Positions 1 to 7,234 are shown, counted from the first letter of the stretch. The stretch is 14,051 bases of DNA from JBCBRD01 sp039819885 (GCA_039819885.1 JBCBRD010000078.1:1-14051), one strand, 5' to 3'. Notes: generated by a model not told the origin, from the letters alone. A program made the numbers and translations.

Positions 1-672
1 GAAGATGATGACAATTTGCGCAAGGGGCTCGCCGAACTTCTCAAGCTGGAGGGGTTCGAATGCGATTGCGCAGCAGACGGAAAAATGGCGTTGGCATTCT
101 TTCGGAAAACTCGCCCGGACCTGGTCATTCTCGACGTTATGATGCCAAAGCTCGATGGGCTTGCACTCTGCAAAATGCTCCGTGATGAGTCTCCAGCCGT
201 GCCGATTCTCATTTTGTCGGCACGCGATACTGAGGTTGATCGTGTTATTGGACTTGAACAGGGCGCAGACGACTACCTTGTGAAACCTTTTGGCCCTCGG
301 GAACTCGTAGCGCGTGTCAAGTCCTTGCTGAGGCGCGCGCAACTCACTCCGCCGAGTTCCAACTCGGAAGTCTCTGTCTTCCAGCTCGATGATCTGGAAA
401 TCGACATCAGGGCTTTGAGGGCAAGACGGGGTAACCTCACTATCGACTTGACCTTACGCGAGGCGACCCTGCTTCGTTTGCTCCACGACAGGCGCGGCGA
501 AGCTCTATCGCGAGATGACCTGCTGGATGAATGTTGGGGGCGAGACCATCTGCCGAACAGCCGCGCTTTGGATCAGTACATTTCTGTCTTACGGAAAAAA
601 ATTGAGCACGATCCAACACGACCTCGGATCATTAAGACGGTTTACGGATACGGCTACCGCTACGAAGTATGA
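1..672 (+). CDS. OmpR/PhoB-family response regulator, N-terminus cut by window edge
   Basis: This is a DNA-binding response regulator of a two-component system. The reading frame is open from base 1 and begins within the acidic pocket (EDDDN), so the first beta strand and start codon lie upstream; the TTG at 16 is not a credible start. The receiver domain shows the phospho-acceptor Asp in LVILDVMMP (codon at 133-135), the conserved Ser in LILSAR, and the Lys-Pro pair in DDYLVKPF. A winged-helix Trans_reg_C domain follows (from about base 380), with LTLREATLLRLL, the recognition-helix region NSRALDQYISVLRKKIE and the closing hairpin VYGYGYRYEV. A short linker joins the two domains, as is usual. 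No histidine kinase lies downstream, so any partner must be upstream or elsewhere. Its target genes cannot be inferred. Family assignment is very secure. Confidence 0.95.
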   Translation, partial: EDDDNLRKGLAELLKLEGFECDCAADGKMALAFFRKTRPDLVILDVMMPKLDGLALCKMLRDESPAVPILILSARDTEVDRVIGLEQGADDYLVKPFGPRELVARVKSLLRRAQLTPPSSNSEVSVFQLDDLEIDIRALRARRGNLTIDLTLREATLLRLLHDRRGEALSRDDLLDECWGRDHLPNSRALDQYISVLRKKIEHDPTRPRIIKTVYGYGYRYEV

Positions 673-1053
673 GGTCGAAGTCGAAGACCCTAAAACCTTC
701 TTGCGAGTTCGTGAGTGCAAGCTGGCCAGATTGGTCTGTCGCTGCCTCTGGGCGGGTCACTGACAATTACGTGGCATCGTGTTCTTAGACCCATCGGTTC
801 TTAGAACTCGCGGGGGCATTGCGATTTGCCGCAGTGCTCCGCCACGTCCGTCTCTGATTGCTTAGGTCCTACTGGATTTGCCACGGGCAGATTGTCGGTT
901 TCTCAAAGATTTCTCTGAAAACCGGCGTTTGAGTGCTGCCGTGGCGAGATGGCAAACGATCCGACAGGCTTGATGTGACGTTCACTGGTATGACAAATAA
1001 CGCGATCCGTCCCACCCTGTGGTTCCCACCGTTCCCTCAAGAAGATTGAATCC
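673..1053. other. gene-free interval with dyads between response regulator and chrR-like gene
   Basis: I see no credible gene in these 381 bases. The stretch contains a direct repeat GTTCTTAGA at 781-789 and 797-805, the second copy forming the 11-bp dyad GTTCTTAGAAC (797-807). It also contains a long imperfect hairpin at 880-945, listed separately. It must hold the promoter of the chrR-like gene if that gene is transcribed alone, but I could not identify convincing -35/-10 boxes. Confidence 0.5.
880..945. repeat. long imperfect inverted repeat / possible structured RNA
   Basis: The outer arms GCCACGGGCAG (880-890) and CTGCCGTGGC (936-945) are complementary over 10 pairs, with one bulged G. 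Inside them a second stem, CGGTTT (896-901) with AAACCG (919-924), could form. No T-run follows the 3' arm, so it does not look like an intrinsic terminator. It could be a leader structure of the chrR-like gene 108 bp downstream, a small RNA, or a repeat-element remnant. The structure is seen directly; its function is unknown. Confidence 0.45.
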
Positions 1054-1692
1054 ATGTCCTCTATCACCCATCATCCGGATGTCTCGACGCTCATGACGTG
1101 TTCTGCGGGCAGTCAGCCAGAGGCGCTTTGTGCGGTTGTGGCGTCGCATCTCTCTATGTGTTCCTCCTGCATGGAAGAACTCGGTCAGATGGAGCAGATT
1201 GGTGTGTCACTGTTTGAACGGTTGCCTGCCGCGCAGGTCGCCAACTGGTCGGCAGTTTTTCAAGACCTGCCGCAATCTGAGACGCGTAAGCAAACCGATG
1301 CACCGGACCTGGACGGCGCGGATGTTCCTACACCGTTGATCTGTGTCCTGGGTCCAAGGCTTGACGATCTTTCTTGGGAGCTTGCGGCCGAGGGCATTTG
1401 GCAGTGCGTTGTTCCACTGACACCCGGTGCGAAAGGTGATCTGCGGCTCATTAAACTGGCGCCGGGCAAGTACCTGCCGCGCCACGGCCACAAGGGTGAA
1501 GAGCTGACCATATTGTTGCGTGGTGGCTATACAGATGATCTTGGCACATTTAAGCGCGGTGACTTTTCAGATCTTGATGATGACGTGGAGCATGAACTGA
1601 AAGCGGATGCGACGGATGGGTGCATTCTGCTGATCGCGAGTGAGAACCGTCCTCAGTTCGTGGACGCGCTTGCAAGTGCGCAGTCTCACTGA
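1054..1692 (+). CDS. chrR: ChrR-type zinc-binding anti-sigma factor with C-terminal cupin
   Basis: The product is a predicted cytoplasmic anti-sigma factor that would sequester a group IV (ECF) sigma factor until a stress such as singlet oxygen releases it. The 212 residues match the ChrR layout. An N-terminal zinc anti-sigma domain has His6/His7, His32, Cys36 and Cys39, that is HxxxCxxC preceded by a distant His, the same spacing as the zinc ligands known in Rhodobacter sphaeroides ChrR. A C-terminal cupin domain has candidate metal ligands His144, His146, Glu150 and His180. The start at ATG 1054 is supported by the position of these N-terminal ligands; its ribosome site is weak. The neighbour on the opposite strand, 17 bp beyond the stop, is an ECF sigma factor of the matching kind. 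The tail-to-tail arrangement differs from the usual sigma-chrR operon, so the two genes have separate promoters. The stress signal sensed is inferred from family only. Confidence 0.88.
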   Translation: MSSITHHPDVSTLMTCSAGSQPEALCAVVASHLSMCSSCMEELGQMEQIGVSLFERLPAAQVANWSAVFQDLPQSETRKQTDAPDLDGADVPTPLICVLGPRLDDLSWELAAEGIWQCVVPLTPGAKGDLRLIKLAPGKYLPRHGHKGEELTILLRGGYTDDLGTFKRGDFSDLDDDVEHELKADATDGCILLIASENRPQFVDALASAQSH

Positions 1693-1709
1693 GGCTTGAA
1701 ACGCGAGTG

Positions 1710-2273
1710 CTATTCGAGATTACTGACTTGGGGCTTGAGTTTGGCGTACGCCAATCGCATGCGCGACTTCACGGTTCCAAGCGGTACGCTCAGCCGCTCC
1801 GCGATCTCACTGTGAGACAGCCCTTCAATGAATGACAGCGTCACGACTTCGTATTGATCGCTTGGCAAACTGTTCAGGGCTTCATTGACTGCAGCGGCGC
1901 GCTCATTCAGCGACACGTTCTCATCGGGTGGCGTATCGTTTGATGGTTGTTCTTCGTGCTCTTGTGGCAGCTCCTGCCAAGCGCGCTCGCGTCGCAACCG
2001 ATCGATCCGCAGGTTTCTGGCAATCGTGAATATCCACGTGGTCGCGCTACCCTTCTCCGGTGAATAGAGGCTTGCCTTACGCCAGACCGTTGTGAGTGCT
2101 TCTTGAGCAAGCTCTTCGGCTAATGAGGCCTCAGCGCCTTGGCGCAGCATGTAGCTTTTTATGCGCGGTGCGTAATTCGAGAACAACTCAGTGAAAGCTT
2201 GCTCATCTTGGGATGTTGCGATTGCACGCAACAATGCTGTGGCATTATCTGCAGTCACGGGTTGTGTTACCAT
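1710..2273 (-). CDS. rpoE: ECF (group IV) RNA polymerase sigma factor, RpoE/ECF11-like
   Basis: This is a 187-residue sigma factor with only the sigma-2 and sigma-4 regions. Sigma-2 spans about residues 25-95 (AEELAQEALTTVWRKA, then ATTWIFTIARNLRIDRLRR). An acidic, proline-containing linker follows, then sigma-4 at about 125-182, with LPSDQYEVVTLSFIEGLSH and the helix-turn-helix SEIAERLSVPLGTVKSRMRLA. The WIFTIARN and GTVKSR stretches resemble the R. sphaeroides RpoE type that pairs with ChrR, and a ChrR-like gene lies convergently 17 bp away. It probably directs RNA polymerase to a small stress regulon while under ChrR control. The start at 2273 lacks a strong Shine-Dalgarno at normal spacing, although a GGAG lies about 20 bases upstream. 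Symbol and partner are by family resemblance; the ECF class is certain. Confidence 0.9.
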   Translation of the reverse strand: MVTQPVTADNATALLRAIATSQDEQAFTELFSNYAPRIKSYMLRQGAEASLAEELAQEALTTVWRKASLYSPEKGSATTWIFTIARNLRIDRLRRERAWQELPQEHEEQPSNDTPPDENVSLNERAAAVNEALNSLPSDQYEVVTLSFIEGLSHSEIAERLSVPLGTVKSRMRLAYAKLKPQVSNLE

Positions 2274-2801
2274 TTTGATCTGACTTGGGCTGCTCCGCTG
2301 GCGTTAAAAATTATGCCCCACTTTTCCGATCCCCTTTGGATCAGATGTCGGTCGGAATGTCATACGTCTTCGATCGTCGATGCGTGTAGATCGTACGCCC
2401 TTGCAGACGCCCATCAAGTAAGGCAACTGACGTCTGTTACGCCACTTAACGCCTGTTATGTTGTCACAAAAATCTGCGCCCCAATCAAGTGATTGCGCAC
2501 ACTCTTCCTTTCACGGCAGGTGTTCAATAGATGTAGGGCGCCTGGCTTTGCGTTCAATTTGGTCAAATTGGCTGTCGGAGCAGCCGTTTTTGTAGGGCCC
2601 CTCGGCGTTCATGGCGCCTTGTGTGTTTTCGCAGGTGCTTCTGGGGATTGATTGACATGGCGGGTTGAAATGGTTCACTGCCACAGGACTGGCAACGTGC
2701 ATTGGGCGATGTGGGCGGAGCTGTTAGACGGTCAGCTCTCAACCCGTTACTTGGTATGTTGCGCGCCATGACCTCAATGTTTCGATGATGTGGGGGCCTT
2801 C
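2274..2801. other. gene-free interval with two short perfect dyads
   Basis: No convincing gene is present in this stretch of more than 500 bases between the divergent sigma factor and asparaginase genes. Short open frames on both strands lack family features. The interval should contain both promoters. It holds the dyad GATCC-CCTTT-GGATC (2328-2342), the dyad CAATCA-AG-TGATTG (2482-2495) and the dyad CAATTTG-GT-CAAATTG (2555-2570). These could be operators. A short direct repeat, TGTAGGGC, occurs near 2532 and again near 2593. Confidence 0.5.
2555..2570. promoter_or_regulatory. perfect 7-bp-arm dyad, possible operator upstream of asparaginase
   Basis: The arms CAATTTG and CAAATTG are exactly complementary around a 2-base centre. 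This is the form expected of a dimeric repressor or activator site. It lies about 230 bases before the asparaginase start. A second dyad, CAATCA/TGATTG, lies at 2482-2495. No regulator for them is present in the window, so their role is inference. Confidence 0.3.
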
Positions 2802-3818
2802 TTGAGCAATCCTGTCCTGATTGAGGTGACGCGCGGTGGACTTGTCGAAAGCGTGCATCGCGGATCGATTGTCGTTTCGCGAGGTCTCGATGACATTGTC
2901 AGTTGTGTCGGTGATGCCGACCGTGTCGTGTTCCCAAGGTCGTCGATCAAGGCGCTGCAATGTATTCCGGTTGTTGAAACCGGTGCTGCTGATCATTTTG
3001 GATTTCGCGAAGAAGACCTTGCACTGGCGTGTGGGTCGCATGTTGGAACTGAGCAGCACGCCAAAATGGCGCAAGCGATGCTGAACAAGATCGGCTTGGA
3101 CGAAGATGCACTGGGCTGTGGTGCGCATACCCCGCTTGGTGCAGCGGCCGCAAAGGCGCTCTGGCGCGCTGGTGGGGAACCGACACAGCTCCATAACAAC
3201 TGCTCTGGCAAGCATGTAGGGATGTTGGCGACAGCGCTTCATACGCGCGAGCCGATCAAAGGGTATTGGGACGCGGCCCATCCGGTTCAGGTACGGATCC
3301 ACGAACTGCTATGCGAGCTGACCGGTTTGACGCTTGATGACGACGTGCTTGGTTTTGATGGTTGCTCGGTGCCGAACTGGGCGCTCCCGCTTGATGTGCT
3401 TGCGGGTCTGTTTGCACGCTTGGTTACACCGGGCCGGTTTTCTGGAGCTCGCGACAAGGCGATCACCCGTATCCTCAATGCATGCTGGGCGCGACCGGAT
3501 CTGGTGGCTGGGAAGGGCCGTGCCGATACGGTGGTGATGACGGCGTTGCCGGGCAAAGTGTTTATGAAAACGGGTGCTGAGGGCGTCTATGCTGGCGGTT
3601 TTCCAGAGTTGGGCCTTGGCTTTGCACTCAAGATTGATGATGGCACCACGCGGGCATCCGCTGGGACAGCGATGGCACTGATCGAACAGCTGGTGCCTGA
3701 AGCGCATGGGTTGATGAAGCGGAAGTCTTTAAAGACTTGGCGCGGTATGGAGGCGGGAGAAATCCGCGCTGCTCCTGAGCTGTTGGCGTTTTTGGAGACG
3801 ATCAAAGTGCGGTGCTAG
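2802..3818 (+). CDS. L-asparaginase, Asparaginase_II / ReAV-like (class 3) type
   Basis: The predicted reaction is hydrolysis of L-asparagine to aspartate and ammonia in the cytoplasm. Homology is to the Rhizobium etli ReAV (Pfam Asparaginase_II) family, which is unrelated to E. coli AnsA/AnsB. Counting from the GTG at 2790, the key residues are Ser51 and Lys54 (PRSSIK), Ser83 (CGSHVG), Cys138 and Lys141 (NNCSGKHVGM) and Cys192 (GCSVP). With an offset of three these correspond to ReAV Ser48, Lys51, Ser80, Cys135, Lys138 and Cys189, the catalytic and zinc-binding set as I recall it, so the enzyme looks intact. The start is ambiguous: TTG 2802 has GGGGG five bases upstream and fits homologues beginning near NPVLIEVTRGG, while GTG 2790 has no ribosome site. 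The gene stands alone and ends at an intrinsic terminator. Confidence 0.9.
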   Translation: MSNPVLIEVTRGGLVESVHRGSIVVSRGLDDIVSCVGDADRVVFPRSSIKALQCIPVVETGAADHFGFREEDLALACGSHVGTEQHAKMAQAMLNKIGLDEDALGCGAHTPLGAAAAKALWRAGGEPTQLHNNCSGKHVGMLATALHTREPIKGYWDAAHPVQVRIHELLCELTGLTLDDDVLGFDGCSVPNWALPLDVLAGLFARLVTPGRFSGARDKAITRILNACWARPDLVAGKGRADTVVMTALPGKVFMKTGAEGVYAGGFPELGLGFALKIDDGTTRASAGTAMALIEQLVPEAHGLMKRKSLKTWRGMEAGEIRAAPELLAFLETIKVRC

Positions 3819-3829
3819 TTGGTTGTTGG

Positions 3830-3851
3830 AACCGGTGTGAGCGGTTTTTTT
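3830..3851 (+). terminator. intrinsic terminator after asparaginase gene
   Basis: The arms AACCG (3830-3834) and CGGTT (3842-3846) form a five-pair stem with a 7-base loop. The 3' arm runs into a tract of seven T (3845-3851). It begins 12 bases after the asparaginase stop codon and lies between two convergent genes, as expected for a rho-independent terminator. The stem is short. Confidence 0.65.
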
Positions 3852-3861
3852 GCCTGATTTA

Positions 3862-5211
3862 TTACATCACTGCCAAGTTGCCGGTGATGGCAATCCGGTC
3901 CGTTGTTGTGGAGCCATGGGCAAGGTCAGGACCAATACTCGTGCGGCCATCGTGTCCATTGATCGCACCGAGGTTTGCGCCTGAAACCAGATTGTTGGCC
4001 ACGAGGCACGCGCCTGCGTCAGCGTTCGATGAGACCAGGATGCCGTGCGATGATTTACGAACCACGTTGCCGGTGACGGCGCAATCACGCATGTGCTGAT
4101 GGTGGCCCACGGCGATCCCGGCTGTGGCGGCGGTCTCGATTGTATTGCCGCTCACTGCTGCGTCAGCTTCAATGGAGATGCCGACACCGCGCTTGTCGAC
4201 TTGCTCGTGTTCGCGACGGAATAGGTTGCGGATCAGGTTGCCCTGGACGACGGCCAGGCGACCACCGTCGCTGAAGTTCGTTACCGCAATACCGGTTGCG
4301 GCGAGATCTACGATGTTGCTGGCGATGAGCGCGCCCTCAAAACCGAATTCGGCGTAGATTGCGACTTCGCCTGAGCGAAGACAGGTGTTGGATGTGATCT
4401 GGGTGTTTGATGAAGCGTTGGCTCTGATGGCTGAGTACGTGCAGTCTGAAATGTGGTTTGCGAGGACTTGCACATCATTGGCGCGAAACAAATTGATGCC
4501 GTTGCCGTTTTGACCGGTGCCGCCAGCCCTGGCTGTGATCGTGTTGATGCGATTGCCGGTGATGGTTGATGCATCGGAGCCGGGTTTGCTGCGCCAGACC
4601 TGGATACCGTTGTTCCCACAATCCGTGATGGTGTTGTCGGTGATCTGCAGGTTGTCGCTATCAAGAGCGAAGATCCCAGCATTTGCTAGATTGCTCATTC
4701 GGCATTCGTGGATGGTGCCGCTACAGCGCTCTAGTTTAATTGCTGTATCGGCTGTCTCAGAAACCGTTAGCCCGCGGAGAGTGAGACGTTTGCTATCGGT
4801 TGCTTCTATTCCAGTTTCTGCGCTGAAGCGTGCATCGATTTGAAGGGCTTCGATGGTGACATCGTGGACGCGTTGGCAGCTTACGGCGCTTTGTCCGCCC
4901 ATGATGCGCAAAGTCGTGCTGTTGCCTGAGCCGCGCAAAGTGGTTCGCGCTGGGACCGATAGAGTTGTGATCGGAAACGTGCCCGATGGTAGTTCGACGA
5001 TGCCACCACCGTTTCGGCTGACGAGATCCAGAGCGGCTTGGATGGTCGCTGTTTCATCACCCTCACCACTGAGTTTGACAATGATCTTGGATGTTGGAGA
5101 TCGGTCTTGTGTTGACGTTGCTGCATGGGTGGCAGTGGTTGCTACAAGGCTCAAGCCCGCAGCACCGGTGAGGCTATGGGTCAGTAGTGTGCGGCGGTCG
5201 AGTTGGTCCAT
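3862..5211 (-). CDS. Tat-exported right-handed beta-helix repeat protein (TIGR03808-like)
   Basis: This 449-residue protein resembles the family named twin-arg-translocated uncharacterized repeat protein (TIGR03808), known mainly from Rhizobiales. The N-terminus carries a twin-arginine motif (DRRTLL, residues 5-10), a hydrophobic segment (about 14-27) and a probable cleavage site near THAA (28-31), so it should fold in the cytoplasm and be exported to the periplasm. The rest is made of parallel beta-helix coils of the pectate-lyase kind, seen as recurring patterns such as ITDNTITDCGNNGIQV, VLANHISDCTYSAI and VSGNTIETAATAGIAV. No enzyme active site can be named, and a polysaccharide-related role is only a guess. 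The start at 5211 has GAGGA about 9-13 bases upstream, and this site is part of a hairpin. It is the last gene of a probable meaB-pcp-this operon, 82 bases after pcp. Confidence 0.85.
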   Translation of the reverse strand: MDQLDRRTLLTHSLTGAAGLSLVATTATHAATSTQDRSPTSKIIVKLSGEGDETATIQAALDLVSRNGGGIVELPSGTFPITTLSVPARTTLRGSGNSTTLRIMGGQSAVSCQRVHDVTIEALQIDARFSAETGIEATDSKRLTLRGLTVSETADTAIKLERCSGTIHECRMSNLANAGIFALDSDNLQITDNTITDCGNNGIQVWRSKPGSDASTITGNRINTITARAGGTGQNGNGINLFRANDVQVLANHISDCTYSAIRANASSNTQITSNTCLRSGEVAIYAEFGFEGALIASNIVDLAATGIAVTNFSDGGRLAVVQGNLIRNLFRREHEQVDKRGVGISIEADAAVSGNTIETAATAGIAVGHHQHMRDCAVTGNVVRKSSHGILVSSNADAGACLVANNLVSGANLGAINGHDGRTSIGPDLAHGSTTTDRIAITGNLAVM

Positions 5212-5217
5212 GGTGCG

Positions 5218-5239
5218 TCGTCCTCAGCGTTTAGGACGA
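5218..5239 (-). promoter_or_regulatory. hairpin masking the ribosome site of the beta-helix gene
   Basis: The arms TCGTCCT (5218-5224) and AGGACGA (5233-5239) are perfectly complementary around an 8-base loop. Read on the minus strand, the 3' arm contains the GAGGA Shine-Dalgarno of the gene starting at 5211. The leader could therefore hide its own ribosome site and limit or condition translation. The structure is visible; regulation is inferred. Confidence 0.4.
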
Positions 5240-5293
5240 AGTACGGAGCAAAAAATGCGCCAATGGTGATGGTTGGCCTGGTGTTGCTGCAAC

Positions 5294-5941
5294 TTATGAA
5301 GGTGCTGGCATCGTGCCCAACAACTCATCGAGGCTGGCCCGCACAATGGCAATGCCGGCTTCGAGCAGGGTGTCATTGCTCAGGCCGCATGCTGCTGGAT
5401 TGGTTGGGACGTGGATGAAGCCTGCATGTCTGGGGCGATGTGTATCCGCTGTCAGCGTGGTAAATAGGACGGCATTGCAGAGGTAGCCGCCAGCGTCATC
5501 GGAGGTTTCAACCGTGACGTTCGTGCCTTTTAGGGCCTCAGTCATGCGGTCTACGGACAGGGTGGCTGGGACGCTGGACGGCGCGTTGTCGCAAAGGCGC
5601 TGAGCTGTCGGTTGGTGCCCGATGGCGTCGGGCGCGCACCTGATGGTGTTGTGCGCTTGTGTTTCGATCACGATACCCTTGGCTTTTTCCGATACGCCAA
5701 AGTGGAGCACGATTGCTGGTTGCAACGTTTGCAAGAGTGTTAAGGCTTGTGCAGGAGCGTTGTCCCATTCGGTTGGCAGGACGTGGTGATGGAAGTGCAT
5801 GGGGCACTGTCTAATAATTGTTTCAGTGGCTTTCTGGGCAATGGCTTTGGCGAGCGGACCAGAAATGTTGGTCGCGACGCCGGGGAATGGGCCAAATCCT
5901 GTGATCAAGACGTTGATTGAGTTTGGTGCCGATTGGGTCAT
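5294..5941 (-). CDS. pcp: pyroglutamyl-peptidase I (peptidase family C15)
   Basis: The enzyme removes N-terminal pyroglutamate from peptides in the cytoplasm. The 215 residues match the usual length of the C15 family. Visible motifs are the N-terminal VLITGFGPFPG (about 11-21), the catalytic Glu93 region (GIVIETQAHN), the nucleophile Cys155 in SDDAGGYLCN, and His177 in GFIHVP, which together give the Glu-Cys-His triad. The AGGYLCN form is slightly different from the commonest signature. The start at 5941 is supported by GGAGG nine bases upstream. The gene begins 15 bases after the meaB stop codon, so the two are almost surely cotranscribed; the link between propionyl-CoA metabolism and pyroglutamate release is not obvious and may reflect only shared expression. 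Confidence 0.9.
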   Translation of the reverse strand: MTQSAPNSINVLITGFGPFPGVATNISGPLAKAIAQKATETIIRQCPMHFHHHVLPTEWDNAPAQALTLLQTLQPAIVLHFGVSEKAKGIVIETQAHNTIRCAPDAIGHQPTAQRLCDNAPSSVPATLSVDRMTEALKGTNVTVETSDDAGGYLCNAVLFTTLTADTHRPRHAGFIHVPTNPAACGLSNDTLLEAGIAIVRASLDELLGTMPAPS

Positions 5942-5956
5942 GGGGCATAGCCTCCG

Positions 5957-6973
5957 TCAGTTCCCACGCGACAGGGCGATGATCTGATCTACGGCGCGTG
6001 ATGGTAACAATCGTCCATCGCGGACGTCCGTCTTCAATCCCGGCATGGCTTTAGCGACGTTGGGATGCACAAGTACACTCGCCATGACGCGATCCTCCAG
6101 CATGTCGTGCATCCATTGGACCGCTTGGCGTTTGCGCCGTTCTGCAAAAGCACCGGTTGCTGTCATCAGGTCGCGGTTTTGCATGATCTTGCTCCACAGA
6201 TCCTCAAGACCTGTGTTTGTTGCACCAGAAATCGTGACGACGGGTGGTGACCAGGCGGCATCGTGGGGTGTCAAGATCTGCAGTGCGCCTCGATATTCGT
6301 TGGCGGCACGCTCGGCGCGGGGGATGTTGTCACCGTCAGCTTTGTTGATTGCGATCATATCAGCGATTTCGATCACGCCCTTCTTGATGCCCTGAAGATC
6401 GTCGCCACCTCCGGCGAGCAAAAGAACAAGAAAGAAGTCGACCATGTCGGCGACTGCCACTTCTGATTGGCCAACGCCTACGGTTTCGATGATGACGACG
6501 TCGAAGCCTGCGGCCTCGACCAGCGCCATGGTTTCGCGCGTTTTGCGCGTGACGCCGCCAAGGGTGCCTGATGTCGGTGATGGGCGAATGAAGGCATCGG
6601 AGGCGATCGCGAGCCGCGACATGCGGGTTTTGTCACCTAGGATCGAGCCGCCCGTGCGTTTGGACGTTGGGTCGACGGCGAGGACGGCGACTTTGTGACC
6701 GGCTTCAATCAGGTTCATACCGAGCTGATCGATCGTCGTCGACTTTCCAACACCTGGCACGCCTGTAATCCCGAGCCGGATGGCGTTGCCGGTGCGCGGT
6801 ATCAACTCCTGTAGGACGGTTTGCGCGACTTCCTGGTGTTCTGGTTTTCTGCTTTCGACGAGTGTGATCGCGCGCGCGAGCATGGCACGGTTGCCGGAAG
6901 CTACGGCAGCGGCGATTTCGGCTGGGTTTGTCTGTGTTGTTGGCTTTTGGGTTGTTAGGTTCGTCGAGGTCAT
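5957..6973 (-). CDS. meaB: methylmalonyl-CoA mutase-associated GTPase MeaB (ArgK family)
   Basis: This is a P-loop GTPase that, in characterised members, protects and loads cobalamin-dependent methylmalonyl-CoA mutase. The 338 residues have the family's usual size. Visible signatures are the P-loop GVPGVGKST (71-79), the AVDPTSKRTGGSILGDKTRM stretch (99-118) covering the family switch region, the IETVGVGQSE segment (162-171) and the NKAD guanine-specificity motif (210-213). It was long labelled ArgK, an arginine/ornithine transport kinase, but that name is not supported. The start at ATG 6973 has only a weak GGGA ribosome site. The mutase genes are not in this window, so the partner must be encoded elsewhere. 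It is the first gene of the minus-strand unit with pcp and the beta-helix gene, and is divergent from the hydrolase at 7235. Confidence 0.95.
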   Translation of the reverse strand: MTSTNLTTQKPTTQTNPAEIAAAVASGNRAMLARAITLVESRKPEHQEVAQTVLQELIPRTGNAIRLGITGVPGVGKSTTIDQLGMNLIEAGHKVAVLAVDPTSKRTGGSILGDKTRMSRLAIASDAFIRPSPTSGTLGGVTRKTRETMALVEAAGFDVVIIETVGVGQSEVAVADMVDFFLVLLLAGGGDDLQGIKKGVIEIADMIAINKADGDNIPRAERAANEYRGALQILTPHDAAWSPPVVTISGATNTGLEDLWSKIMQNRDLMTATGAFAERRKRQAVQWMHDMLEDRVMASVLVHPNVAKAMPGLKTDVRDGRLLPSRAVDQIIALSRGN

Positions 6974-7234
6974 TGTGGTCCCAGGTTTGGGCGATATGGG
7001 GCATGTTCTGCCGCATTGTACGGCATCACATCAGGCGCGCGACGATGGCCGCCGATCTGAAAAACCGCAAGTGCTTGATTGCAGTTTGTGTTTGCGTGAC
7101 CCGTCTGGACGGCGCTGAAATATGTGGAGCGCTTGTGTGTGGCATGGCAATTCTGTCAATAAGGCAGGCGATATTGAACGCGATTTTCGATAAGCCGCGT
7201 CGTCATCGCATGTTTAGAGTTGGAGGGGTCCGCT

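Noticed and set aside
2139..2492. Plus-strand 117-codon open frame overlapping the start of the sigma factor gene
   Set aside because: It overlaps the start of a secure gene on the other strand, has Cys/His-rich unstructured composition typical of a shadow frame, and has no family features.
2511..2769. Overlapping minus-strand open frames with a CQSCG-like pair and His/Arg-rich tail
   Set aside because: The Cys pair occurs once, no complete zinc ribbon can be formed, no ribosome site precedes the starts, and two frames overlap over the same bases. It looks like chance in a promoter region.
7140..7165. TTGACA on the minus strand upstream of meaB considered as a -35 element
   Set aside because: No acceptable -10 hexamer lies 16-18 bases downstream, so the match is probably chance.
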